From Leucocoprinus leucothites (taxonomy: Eukaryota; Basidiomycota; Agaricomycetes; Agaricales; Agaricaceae), in contig JAACJO010000008.1 of NCBI GenBank assembly GCA_013368445.1, positions 1,550,001 through 1,614,000 on the forward strand: a stretch of 64,000 nt of DNA. The letters run 5' to 3'. A model generated the notes under the pieces. That model made no database searches. It was not told the DNA's origin and saw nothing but the letters and a program-made list of their open reading frames with translations. Numbering within the stretch: the stretch's first letter is position 1; every line of letters begins with the position of its first letter. A program made the translations under genes and the position numbers. Positions 46,694 through 57,679 of this stretch are shown piece after piece.

Positions 46694-49425
46694 ATGTTGT
46701 CAGACTCAGAGGGCGAGAAGGAAAACGATGAAGTAGTCAAGCTTACCATCAACGAACACTATGCGAAAGCTTTCCAATATCGTAAAGAACGCGAGGAACT
46801 CGATAAACGTACGCTTGTTGCGCTGTTCTACTACATACACCGATCTGACTATTCCTATTTCTGCAACTAGTCAAAGCCAAGTTAGGGTCGGACGTCTCTG
46901 AATCAGATCTTGAAGAGGAGGAGACAGACTCCGAGTCTGCAGAGTCAGAAGATGAAGACGGTGAAGAGCTGACACCAGCCGTAGACGCTGCTATTCTCCG
47001 TACACTAGCAAGAATTCGACGCAAAGACCCATCCATCTATGAGTCCGGCAAAGGCGTGTATGACGGTATGGCACTTTCGTTTGCGAGTTCTTAGAGAGAG
47101 AAGTACCATTGGTGACTCTTTAGAGGAACAGAAACAACTAGCTGCGAACGCTTCGTTCACTGTCCCAGGAAAAAATAAAAAGAAGGAATCAGTGCGCTTT
47201 GTCTTTATATTCCTTATGCTTGCTACTAACTAAAACCAATAGGCAAAACCTATGACGCTACGCCAGGCGGCACTGGAAGCACAGCTTGCACCCTCCCGAT
47301 CGCCTTCGCCTGAACCTCTTACCCACGTCCAAGAGCAAACCGCCCTTCGTAACGATACTATCTCTGCTTTCCATACCGCTGCTACCCACAGTGAAGATGA
47401 CGAAGACGATCTACTTGTCCCGAGAGAAAAGACCAAGGACGAGCAAGAGCGAGAAGAAGAGGAATACCGTACCTTTTTGGAGCGCGAGGTTGGAGATTTA
47501 AAGGAAATTATCGGCGTCGAGAACGATGCTCCCAATTTTGACGATGAGGATGACAAGAAGTCAAAGAAGAAAAAGAAAAAGAAGAGCAATGAGCTGGGTG
47601 GCCGGAAATCAAAAGAAGAAGAGGATCAAGAATTTCTCATGAAGTAAGCCAACCCACGTATCCTGCTTTCAAAATATTTTATATCTGATCTCTCTACCTC
47701 TAGCTACATCCTCAACCGCGGTTGGATAGACAAATCCAAGGACCGCGTTCCAACCTACAAAGAAATCACAAAAAAGTCGAAAAAGCCCAAATCATCGAAC
47801 CCTGAATTTGATGCTCGCGCCTCGTCAAGCAATGAGTCTGTGGACGAAGATGAGGCGAGCCACTCTGACTCTTCCTTCGAATCTCTCAACGATGCCTTTG
47901 AAACATCGTACAACTTCCGCTTTGAAGAACCCGGTAGCTCGACGATACCCTCCTTCCCTCGCTCCATACCCTCGCTCGTCCGTCGCGAGGACACGACACG
48001 TAAAGACGCTCGTGAAAGGAAGAAGAAGCGGAAAGAAGAAGAAATGGAGAAGAAAAGAGAGGAAGTGAGAAGGCTCAAGGCCTTGAAGATGAGGGAAATC
48101 AGGAGGAAGCTGGAAACGATCGGTAGGGAAGGTGGACTCATTGGTGCGGGATCCGGGGGGAAGGGGAAAGGCAAGAGTGTCAGATGGCAGGATGATGATA
48201 ATGAGGACGATGGGGAGATGGATGACGCGCTCAAGGAGCTAGATCTGGATGGTGACTGGGATCCCATAAAACATGACCAACAAATGGCTGGCCTGTATGG
48301 CGGCACTGGTCATGGAGAAGGTGACTGGGAAGACGCTGGTGAAGTTGACGATAATGGGAAGCCGATTTGGAAAGACGATATCGACATTGGTGATATTCAT
48401 TTGGACGATGATGAGGAAGATATCGTGCCTGTCTCAAGCAAACAAGACAAGAAGAAGAAAAAGAAGAAAAAGAAGAGCGAAGATGGAGGGAACGAGGACG
48501 CTGGTGTTGATATTGACGCTATGGATGCAGATGTCATAGCTCTCAAGAAAGAACTTGGCGAAGAGGAAGAATGGGACGGAACTGATGAAATGCGCAAGCG
48601 TAAGCTTGACGAGTACATGGAGGAAATCTACAACCTCGATTTCAACGATATGGTACACATACAAGATTTATCTCTAACAATCCCATTACTGATCTAGCAC
48701 GTCCTTCCTAGGTTGGCGATCTCCCAACACGTTTCAAATACGTTCCCGTCGCATCTCAATCTTACTCCTTGACGCCTACTGAGATTCTGCTTGCAACCGA
48801 CAAAGAGCTCAATGAATTCATGAGCGTTAAACGATATGCCCCCTATAAAAATGACGCCCGGAAATGGGATGCCAAACGTCAACAAAAGCTCAAAGAGCTC
48901 AAGCAGGCTCTCACAGAAAGGAGCAAGAACGGTGGCTGGCTAGTTAGTAACTCCCAACACAACGGGGTTGGCCCAGGAACAAGTACCAGCGGGCAGTCAG
49001 GAGAAGGGGTGCAGATGCAAAAGAAACGAAAGGGAAAGAAGGAACGTATGAGGGCCAGGGCAGCTGCTGAGGCCAAGGGGAATGAAGGAGCAGGGGTTAA
49101 TGCTGACGCCGGTGGCGGAGATGGCGAAATACAAATTGACGATACCGAGACTAAATCAGCTGGGGCTAAAGCGGGCAGCAGGAAGAAGAACCGTAGGCAG
49201 TCGATAGATCTTGACGGAGGAAAGGAGTCAGAGAAGTTGGAAGGGACAGGGCGTAAACGGAAACTCGATGTCACGGAGGCGGAAGAACAGGAACGCCAAC
49301 AGCTACAGAGCCAGCACATAGACATGGGAGAAGAGGACGAAAATAGTAAACCGAAGAAGAAAAGACGGCGCAAACATAAGGGTAAAGGTGAAGATGGTGT
49401 GGATGGGAATGTTGATGTGGAGTAG
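46694..49425 (+). CDS. KRI1: KRI1 homologue, 90S pre-ribosome / 40S biogenesis factor
   Basis: Exons 46694-46808, 46871-47065, 47124-47191, 47243-47643, 47704-48652 and 48712-49425 sum to 2442 nt (813 residues). Nucleolar protein that works with Krr1 in 40S subunit assembly. Diagnostic blocks: LTINEHYAKAFQYRKEREEL at the N-terminus; EEDQEFLMNYILNRGWID; the core DAFETSYNFRFEEPGS, VRREDTTRKDARERKKKRKE and EEVRRLKALKMREI; and VGDLPTRFKYVPV with YAPYKNDARKW near the C-terminus. Long acidic and lysine runs between them are normal for Kri1. It ends in basic nuclear-localisation-like tracts (KPKKKRRRKHK). It is the clearest single-copy housekeeping gene of the window. Confidence 0.93.
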
Positions 49426-51661
49426 TCGCATTACCCGTTAGATTCCCGTTTTCGTTTTTGGCTATACTCACGCACGCATTGCACCTATGCAGTACTTCGT
49501 ATCTTTTAACGCCGCTCTTGGACTCGTCTGTTGCTCAGTCGGACTTACGCTCTCGATGGCTAGCAGCTCGGTGTTCTATGTTCAACTTAGATGAACCAGG
49601 GCTTTTGACAACAAGCGCTCGGGTGTCATTCACTACATCCTTCTCAGCTTCTCAAGTCTCGAAATTGCACTATTTTCACGTCAGCCGTGAGCGGTGACTC
49701 TCGGCATGAATTCGGGGGTCCACAGTATTTTAATATGTTCAACCTTTCCACCTCCTCTCTTGCCATCGGCGGAACAATGTGGTGGAGGCCAGAGACAGAT
49801 CCAATCACCTGGCAAAAACTAACGGAATAGTCACCCTTCAGCCATTCTTGACGTTTCTGCCAAGACAAACTCGGTCCGCCTCACTTTTTTTGTAAACAGT
49901 CTATTTCCCATTTTGCCGGCTAAATGCAGTGACTGGTTGATTATACTGAACATTTTAACATTGTTTGAAAGCTCTAGGTTGACTCGTCTAAAGCCTGTAA
50001 CACTAAGCTTGAGCAAAGTTGTTGTGTATTGAACTCCGTGGTATTGAGCCATCTATCATCGTGCCACGGCCTTTTAATCCTGGACTAAACTGGCTTATAC
50101 TTACCCGAAGCCGCATCGTGCCAGATTGCAAGCCACGAGGTCGTCCTTCGGTATCATATTCTGGGGCATCACTTATCATCGCTTGGTTAATGATGCATAG
50201 ATGATTGTGAGCGCCTCGCCAATGTCACAATGAATGAACCAAGTATTCGACTTCGATCCTTCATTGGCGGAGGGAAGAAGCTAAGCATTTTTGTAATTAC
50301 TTGGTGGTTTTGATGATTGCAATGACAGGATAAAGACAATGCTGTTTAAGGCATTGGATGAGCTATATCATTTGCGCGCAGGCAGTTCAGTAACAAGAGT
50401 TGGCTATATTCCGACCAGTCCCAAGGACAATCAGTATCGTTCTTCCTCCGCCGGCTGTCGTTCTCAGAGTCCAAGGCACACGTCGTCTCTGGCATTGGCG
50501 CTCGGCGGCCGCGTCGTGAGGGTTCCCTACTAGCATTCATAGAGTCGGCACACAGGCAACATGAAGTAGCAACAGACAAGGTCCCGTGCGGAGTCATACA
50601 CCACTTACCATGCCAGAGCTCATGCCTACAAAACCCAACTTGTGTCTATAGATTACCAAAGGGCCCCGAGCCTGGGTCAGCAGATAATTATAACAGATTC
50701 CATTGACATGATGATGAATCACGGGTTCTCAACTTCTCAGAAGATATAATATTATCGCCGAGCTTTATCTAGTAGGTTTTCTCATGAACTCGAAAATTGA
50801 ATGATCAGCATTGTCCCCCTCTCGACGATATAGCCGGGCTTATTAAGTGATAACCATGCCTCCTCGTTTCCAGTAAATCAGGTGCTGTATTCATTCTCTG
50901 CCATGACAATGATTATGAGTGAATTTCGGGACGGTAGTCTCTTGATACCTAAGAGCGATGAAGACTTCTCGATTATTCAAATTTCGATGAAATCTCCATG
51001 GCGAACCTTTTCTTGTCTAAACGCCCATTTTGTGGTAGTAGAGCGCCCCGCCTGGTACCATATAGGGATTAGTGCCAGTGGATTCCTCAACGAAGTGGCG
51101 TTTATTATTATTCATGGATCATCGAAGTGTGTAGTGCTTATGGCGCTAGGCAAGGGGCTAATATGGTTGTAGCGTGACATAGAAGCACGGACGTTTTTGG
51201 TCGCAAAGAATGGGACCCCGACTATCATGCAGGTGAAGGGAAACCCACATTTGACTCCAAGTCAACCATAATTTTTACATCTGGGCGATACACCAATGTG
51301 ATTTTTGAGTACCCAGAACTACAAGGTAGGAGTTACCCGGGTATCAGTTGTAGGGATATCCGAAAAATGAAATGAAAAGAATGGAAGAGTTAATGACAGC
51401 TAGCATCACAACAGAACACGGGATGTTACTCCTTACAGGATAGGCCACAGTCGTTGCCGATGTTGTAGTGGAAGTAGGGGTACAAGTGGTACAAAAAACG
51501 AACAAAGAGAGGTATGCGTTCGAAACCCAAGAAGAAAAAACAATAATAATAGAGAGGAGTAATCTATGCACTAAGGAGCGTCTGGTTATTGTTAGTGGAG
51601 TCTTGAGAGCCATCAGCTTTCTTTCAGGAGAAGGAATGTCCAAGGTTGCGTGAGAATGATA
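49426..51661. other. Intergenic, no gene recognised
   Basis: About 2.2 kb. Several ORFs of 60-100 codons lie on both strands (e.g. 50882-51172 +, 51344-51643 -, the latter with one hydrophobic stretch), but none has a recognisable domain or partner exon. Confidence 0.4.
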
Positions 51662-52780
51662 TCATGAAGATGCCCTCAACAGGCGGATGGGTAAGTTCGC
51701 GCAAAATGTGGCGATACGATTAACTGTCGTTGCTTTTCGTTGCTCTGCATTGAAAGGAGAAAGCCCGATACCGTCCTCGCAGTAATAATTGATCGTATGC
51801 TGAGGTTCGAACATGAGGAAGGAAGCATCGATCTCGTAGGGTAGGCAACTATACTTGATCTATGTGTTACCTTGTGAGCGCCTCGCTCTCGGTCAAGAAT
51901 GTGACGTACTCACTAGTGTGATGGGCTCGATCGTCGGTTGATGATTCAGATGAAAACCAGTATCGTAAGGGGATGGCAGAGGGGATGGAAACGGTGAAGG
52001 AAGCGGCGACGGGAGTGGCGATGGAAGTGGGGTGGCCTCATCTTTCAGTGTTCTCAGCTCATCAGAGTCTGATTCGTATCCCGACTCCTCCCCCTCCGAG
52101 GACGACCCGGATGTAAGAACAAGAGGTGCTGGTCGACGTCGAGGAAAGGGTATTGTTGACTTCCGGACAATGCTGGATTCCGGAATGGCGGGGAGAGGTC
52201 TCGGTCGCGGTCTTTGAATAGTTTTGGTGACAGGGCTAGGGAGAGGTCTCGGTTGTGGAGGGGCCTGAATAGCTGTGTCCCAGCACACAGCTGCAAATGC
52301 ATCGACAGGGGAAAGAAGAAGGGTGTCATCAAGTCCGTCAAGACATTCCATGTCGAAACCAACATCAAGTGTGGTTTGATCAAGAATAAGATCCCAGTAA
52401 GCTTCAGGATCGGCTGAGCTGCACTCGCTCTCCCCTCGGTGGACGTCGACCGGTACTGTCTGAGAGCATGATAAAGTTGAAACCGAGCCTTCAGTCATTG
52501 CGGACCAGCCGATGGACGGAAAAAGCTCATTGGAGGAGATAGAGGACTGCAAGCGAGTTGAGATTGTGCAATAGGGAGAAGGCTCTGGGACTTACCATAA
52601 CGTCGTGGACGTGAGGAAAATACGGATAATGCAAAGGCTCAAAGCTCCTGGGACGCAAAACAAAGTCCAAGTAGCTGATACGAGATATGGGGAGTGTTGC
52701 CTTCGAGAATACTGAGGAGCTGACTTATATCCTCCGAAGAGTGTCCGTAAGAGGAAGCCGCTGCTGCCTTGTCAACCGCA
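51662..52780 (-). CDS. Hypothetical protein with acidic and PLPSP-repeat region
   Basis: The secure part is exon 52589-51914 (after an intron whose GTAAGT donor is near 52593) and last exon 51859-51662, in frame. Sequence features: acidic AYWDLILDQTTLD and MECLDGLDDTLLL; PRPRPLPAIP; a Ser-rich EGEESGYESDSDE; a five-fold PLPSP repeat; and a well-formed C-terminus (LPYEIDASFLMFEPQHTI...NLPIRLLRASS). Upstream coding-like sequence (YGHSSEDISQLLSILEG, then FEPLHYPYFPHVHDVM) needs a very short 34-nt intron or a frame change to join, so the 5' end is uncertain. The acidic/Pro composition would suit a transcriptional regulator, but no DNA-binding domain is seen. Confidence 0.5.
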
Positions 52781-54302
52781 CTATGAGAGAGGAGAGGGTG
52801 GCGTTACGGCCATAAACGTGCAGGAAGGCCAAGCAGCTAATTTTGTCTTCATCTTATATCGAGCGAAGCTCTTCGGTGTGGCATCATGACCCTTTCGTTG
52901 GATCTGGCATTGCAGCGCTCGAGCTTAATTATCCGGGACTAAAATTGACAGCGTGGAGGAATGAATCACCGTTATGAGCCGTTACGGAAAAGCTCAAGAA
53001 AGGGTTTACATCATTCAGCTGAACCTCCTGAAGCGCGTGGACAAATCCAGTGAGTCACAAAAGTCTGTGTCTGTGTGTGTCTCCAGTTCAGGGGATTCTC
53101 CAACGGGCAACTAGGCACTCTTCGTAGTTATTTCCGGCTATGTAAACCCAATGTCCAGGAATGGTGCAAACAGGGCGAAAGCCGTTTAAGACCGAGCTTG
53201 GGTGCAAGAGCCTGAGATCCAGTTCGTCTAAGCCCGGAGGAATGAGTGGGTATTAGGAAGCCGAGACGACAAGAAGGAACGGGAACTTGGAAGGATTGTG
53301 GGTAGTGTGACTCTCACTACAGATCACATGACCATGAGTCACTAGTTGACTGTCCGGCAGTCCAACTGTTTTCCCTTGACTCTGAGCCACAACGAGTAAT
53401 CAATTTGCAAGCCAGACTAAGTCTGTCAAACATAGACAAGACTCAAGGTGCAAATTCAAAGGAGGGGCGAAATTCCAGGGTCACCTCCAGACGGTATAAT
53501 CTTGACGTACGGATTCCTGGTCTCCTGTCGACATGGAGGAAAGCCGTAAACCAATACTCTGGTTAAGGGTTGGACACTGTTGATCTGGGCTATGGGCCAG
53601 TTTGGGAAATTTCCCAGCGGGCGAAAACAGCCTGCCTCCGTTCCCAGTAATGGTGTTTCCTCCAGTTTTTTTACGAACTTCCGAGGCTTCGTTTAGCCCC
53701 GAAGTGTGTACACTATGTCTTAGCTTCCTTGGCCAGCAGACGATGAGATTTCTTAAGTACGTGGAACGCGGTACTCATGTGTAATCTACAACAAACTTCG
53801 GATAAACAGCTTTCGGGATCAAAAGCAATCGTCAGTGACAAGTATTGTCCATGATCCAGGACCAGCTCTTTACGTAGTATGTTGCGAGGCCTTTGCATTG
53901 TGAACTCAAACCTGAAAATTGAATGTCCTGAGAATCCCTGATGTCATTACCAGAATGATCGGACAATCCGGTCCTTACAACGGTTTCACAATGGGTTTAA
54001 TAGGAATCAAAAGGCCTGTCGCCCATGAGTAAACATATTCATTGGTATGGTAGTAACTATTTCGCTCGTGTACGTTACTCGAGGGTTTGGAAGGTGCCAA
54101 CGCGGCTGCATACCTTAGCCCATTGTCCATGGACGACGACAAGGTGGGGATAGCGTTGCACGAAGTTTTGAAATTAGGTGCAAAGGGCTTGAGCAAATAT
54201 TACAGTAGAACAGTCTAAACTGGTTTGGACCTGATAAAGAAAATACCAATCACTTAATATACAAGAATAAAACAGAGGAAAGTAAGCAAAGCCAACTCAC
54301 GA
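52781..54302. other. Intergenic, nothing recognised
   Basis: About 1.5 kb. A 73-codon reverse ORF at 53975-54196 is the only somewhat protein-like stretch. Confidence 0.4.
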
Positions 54303-55254
54303 CTACCTCCTCACAACAGGACCACTGTGCCATCCGGACTTTCTTTTCTCCTTCTGCGTTTTCTTCGTCCGCGTCCGCTCCTTCTCTTCTATGACTCCTT
54401 CAGCAGTCAGAATGGGACCGTCACCGCCATCAACGCCATCCCAAGCCCAGATAATACTATCCCTCGCACTCACGACATCCCCTGATTTCGCACCCTGCAC
54501 CCTTGCGTCTGTTAAACTGATATACCAGTAATCCCTTTTTCTTCTCTCCGGTTTTGCGCCAGCAGGTGGAGGTGCAATATTATCATATCGAATAACCAAT
54601 TCTGTTTCGTTTCGCCCGTCTTGAATTGTGAGTCGGTCTAAAAAGAGAGAAACACCAGATGGATTGGATGAGGTCGAGATGTGAATGAAGCGTCCAAGGG
54701 CTTGCTGCGCGTGTAACGTTGTGGATTTGGGTGAAGACTTGGAGAGAAGAAGGGTAGGTGTTCGGAAGAACCTGAGGCTCGTTACATATGTCTGTTTATA
54801 TTTGAGCAAATATGCAGTAGACAGCGCCCAGCCGAAGCCGTAAATTCCACAGAAGGCAGCCCGTTGCCAAGTGGGTCGTTGTTCCCAATGGTAAGTTTCG
54901 TTTTTCTTTTCTTGTTGTGTTTCTGGTGATGAATCGGCGGCGGCAGCTCGATTCTTCTCGCCAATTTCTTCGAGGTCTTTAACGAGCGTCGCCCAGTGGT
55001 TCCAAGTTATTTCTATGGCTGAGCCCCTGTAAGGAATTATGAGCACACTTATTTTAATTGTCGCGTATTCGTAGCACGCACATAAGCAGACCATTCGCGA
55101 TGATGATGGGCCAGGCATAGCGAACCCAAGCGGGGGGTGTTTGTGCAAAGGTGGGAGGTATAAGATGTGGATTCAACTGTCTTACGCCTGCATCGCTCTT
55201 GGGGGCGCGGAAAGGGAAGGATTGGAGGCGGAAGACGCGTCGCAAGAAGGACAT
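54303..55254 (-). CDS. Conserved-looking two-TM protein, probably mitochondrial
   Basis: Exons (complement) 55254-55082 and 55026-54303 join through a 55-nt intron to 298 residues. The N-terminus MSFLRRVFRLQSFPFRAPK is Arg-rich, without acidic residues, like a mitochondrial presequence. The first hydrophobic helix is AWPIIIANGLLMGSAI, a charged loop follows, and a second is AFCGIYGFGWALSTAYLL. After that comes a beta-rich domain (FIHISTSSNPSGVSLFLDRL; YWYISLTDARVQG) and a very basic end. The layout resembles TMEM223/TMEM186-type inner-membrane proteins, but this is only a similarity of architecture; no family is claimed. Confidence 0.65.
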
Positions 55255-55697
55255 AAATTCAAATAATCAAAGGAGCTTGAACCGAATCTGGAAATAAGTG
55301 ATGTGCTTGGTTAGAACCTTGGTAACAAACAAGCCTAGGAGGTTCACGATGTTGTCGCCACGAAGGCTTTTCTACTTTCGGTCTCGTTCTACCATGATTT
55401 CCTACGTCGAACCGTCAGTCTCGACGTGTTTTTTGATGAATTCTTGCGAAGGTTTTCATGCCCACAAGAATAGCTTCAATACTGATGATGACCGGATGAT
55501 ATCATATTCAAGCGACGGATAACCAGAAGCGACCCGCTTGAGCTCGACTCTCGAGGTGATGCTCGGCATTAATTCGCGGTCATGTTCACGATATCTTAAA
55601 TCATATCGATCCAAGACTGGTACTGGACGAGCTCAATGCCTCATTTCTTCCCCCCCTTGACCGACCCACATCGCGACCGCCGACTCCAGTTTTTATA
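55255..55697. other. Spacer, nothing recognised
   Basis: About 440 nt between the two-TM gene and the PARG fragment. Confidence 0.4.
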
Positions 55698-55960
55698 TCA
55701 ATCGAGGACGCCTGCATTTACAACCGGCGAAGTCAGAGCGTCAACCTCACATGGAGTGATATAACCGCCGGCGTTGTGTCCGAAGACAATGACGGAAGGA
55801 CTATAGGTCGTAGCATGACCGTAGCAGCCGTCATTCCATGAGTCGGTTGTGGTTTGATTGACGATACAAAACTGTTTGCAAGTTGTGGTCGGGATCACGC
55901 TCGGATGTAGAGTCGATGGATGTGCAATTGATTTTTTTCTGCCGAGATCTAAGAAATCTT
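55698..55960 (-). pseudogene. Fragment of a microbial-type PARG gene
   Basis: The complement encodes CYGHATTYSPSVIVFGHNAGG and PCEVDALTSPVVNAGVLD before a stop. These align to YYSHAIIYSPSVLVFRNDAGT and PFEIDILTSPAVNAGVV of the PARG gene at 58.8-59.9 kb. Only this middle block of the domain is present: neither the GGG catalytic loop nor the C-terminal part is found around it. It is a gene relic from a local duplication. Confidence 0.75.
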
Positions 55961-56394
55961 GCACGACAGGTTAAAAAGGGGGAGGAACGAACTTGGCCTA
56001 GACTATTGATGAGAAAAATGCCACCAGGAGCCTTTAAGTATCTCAACTGAGTGTGCTCGAGTTATGAGCTCTCCGACACTGAATCTGGATTAAACCCGCT
56101 ATCTATTGATTCCTCAACCAGCCTCCGGTGTGGATATATTTGTTGCCCATGTCTTCATTTGCCAAACGATAGTGCTTATGCAGGATGTCATGTCATGCCG
56201 TGCATCCACATGCAGTTGAACGAGCTTGACTCCATTGGTCAACCCCATGCAATTCATGAGAACAGAGATTTATCATTTGAAGCAACAAAAAATCACATTT
56301 ATTAAATGGGCTGGCAAGTTCGCAATAGAACAGTGAAATCAATCACTAATGCATGAGGAGACCCCCGCCGTACAAAACTGAAAAATAGTCCAGC
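55961..56394. other. Spacer, nothing recognised
   Basis: About 430 nt with no supported gene. Confidence 0.4.
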
Positions 56395-56616
56395 TTAGAC
56401 GGTTTGGATGGGGCCACCCGGGTTACTAGGGGTGCAGCACTGGTAGCATGAAGGCGGCCCCGATGGGTATGCTCCGGGAGGGCAGGTGGGCGTCCCAGTA
56501 GTCATATGGCAAACAAGGTCACAGATGTCCGCCTTCTGTTCCCCAACTGGGGTGGCGAGGCCAACACCCGCAACAGCGAAAAGGGTGAAGAGAGAGGTAA
56601 GTGCCTTGAAGTTCAT
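56395..56616 (-). CDS. Small secreted six-cysteine protein (family member 2)
   Basis: Single coding exon of 73 residues. Signal peptide about residues 1-21 (FTLFAVAGVGLA). The mature part TPVGEQKADI precedes the cysteine pattern C-x3-C-x8-C-x11-C-x2-CC-x-P and the tail SNPGGPIQTV. TATATAAA near 56825 (complement) is about 210 nt upstream of the ATG, and a good donor (TTG|GTAAGT near 56765) with an acceptor (CTCGCAG near 56630) suggests an intron in the 5' leader. It is closest to member 3 (57.5 kb): both have signal + TP(V/I)GE + six cysteines. Confidence 0.7.
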   Translation of the reverse strand: MNFKALTSLFTLFAVAGVGLATPVGEQKADICDLVCHMTTGTPTCPPGAYPSGPPSCYQCCTPSNPGGPIQTV

Positions 56617-57121
56617 CCTTCAAGCTGCGAGTAAGTATTTCGCGCCACATGGGTTGGCCACAAAATGAACGACATGCTCACGAGATGGTAAGTCAACGGT
56701 TTGAAATAATAAACTACATTAAACATCAATATTGGCTAGAGCGGCTGATGAATTCAAAAGACTTACCAATGCGTCAAGAGCCTGGTGAGTTGGATCCTAA
56801 AATTTCAGTAGCTGGGTCCCCTCGTTTATATACCTTTCAGCAAGTGATCTTTGCCGGAAGTTTGCCATAATACATGCTGTAACACTAACGTCATGGCTTA
56901 ATTCCATTCTGTACAGCTGGGAGCGAGAAGTAGGATATACATCTGGCCGAGCATTAGGCATCGACCTGCAGTTTCTAGGGCTCCAAGCCCTAAACTTGAT
57001 CCATTCATATTTGAACATATATGTAAATGGCCGCAGTAATGAGCTAAAGGCTGTCATATCTATATCACTTTGATATTCTATGTATACATGGGCCATCGAC
57101 CCCGGAATTTAGGATACACCG

Positions 57122-57191
57122 GCACACAGAGGGGCAACGTGTTTTTAGCGTGACTCCCTCACGCTAAGCGTGGGTGCCCGCACACAGAGGG
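57122..57191. repeat. Direct repeat enclosing a perfect hairpin
   Basis: GCACACAGAGGG occurs at about 57122-57133 and 57180-57191. Between them lies a perfect 9-bp inverted repeat TTAGCGTGA / TCACGCTAA (57145-57153 and 57159-57167) with a 5-nt loop. It sits between the two secreted-peptide genes. Confidence 0.6.
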
Positions 57192-57478
57192 ATCACTGAT
57201 GCACTGACACAACGAGTTAGCGGCCTTAGGACGCCAGGCTGGGAACGAGCCGTTCGGGGCCCAGATAGAACGGGTCTAGTCACTTCGGGTTGGCTGAGAC
57301 TAGACCTCGAAGTGTCAATTGACCCACAAGTTTCTTAATTGAAGTGAATCTGATATCGGGATCTCAAAAGAGGAAACCAGACTATTTATTATGGACATTA
57401 TTCAAGGTTTCGAGTTCAAGAACATATTTATTGTCGATGAATGGAGTCATATAATCATCAGGCGGCCCGGATAGGACC

Positions 57479-57679
57479 TCACGGGTTGGTGGGTTGACAA
57501 CAGGTCCAGCATACTCCAAGCATAGTCGACTCCCAGGGCGGGGAACAATCCATTGGTTCCGGAGAACAAATCTTTAGGCAGGCCCTAGGCTGATCTTCTT
57601 CCCCAATAGGGCTGGTAGAACCAACGCCCGCAAGAGTGAGGACGGCGATCACAAAAGGTGCGATGGCGATGAACTTCAT
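57479..57679 (-). CDS. Small secreted six-cysteine protein (family member 3)
   Basis: Single coding exon of 66 residues. Signal peptide about 1-22 (IAPFVIAVLTLAGVGST). The mature part SPIGEEDQPRA precedes C-x3-C-x6-C-x11-C-x2-CC-x-P, ending QPTNP. A TATA-like TTATAAAT (complement, near 57896) is about 220 nt upstream, and CAG|GTGAGC near 57840 with TCTAG near 57697 suggests 5'-leader introns as in member 2. Upstream of both members lies TGCCATAATAC(A/T)TGCTG, so the promoter region was duplicated together with the gene. No known family recognised; effector-like or structural role is speculation. Confidence 0.7.
   Translation of the reverse strand: MKFIAIAPFVIAVLTLAGVGSTSPIGEEDQPRACLKICSPEPMDCSPPWESTMLGVCWTCCQPTNP

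Noticed and set aside
47230..49373. Long serine/phenylalanine-rich reverse ORFs opposite KRI1
   Set aside because: They are shadows of the lysine- and glutamate-rich KRI1 codons; KRI1 has conserved motifs and closed splice phases.
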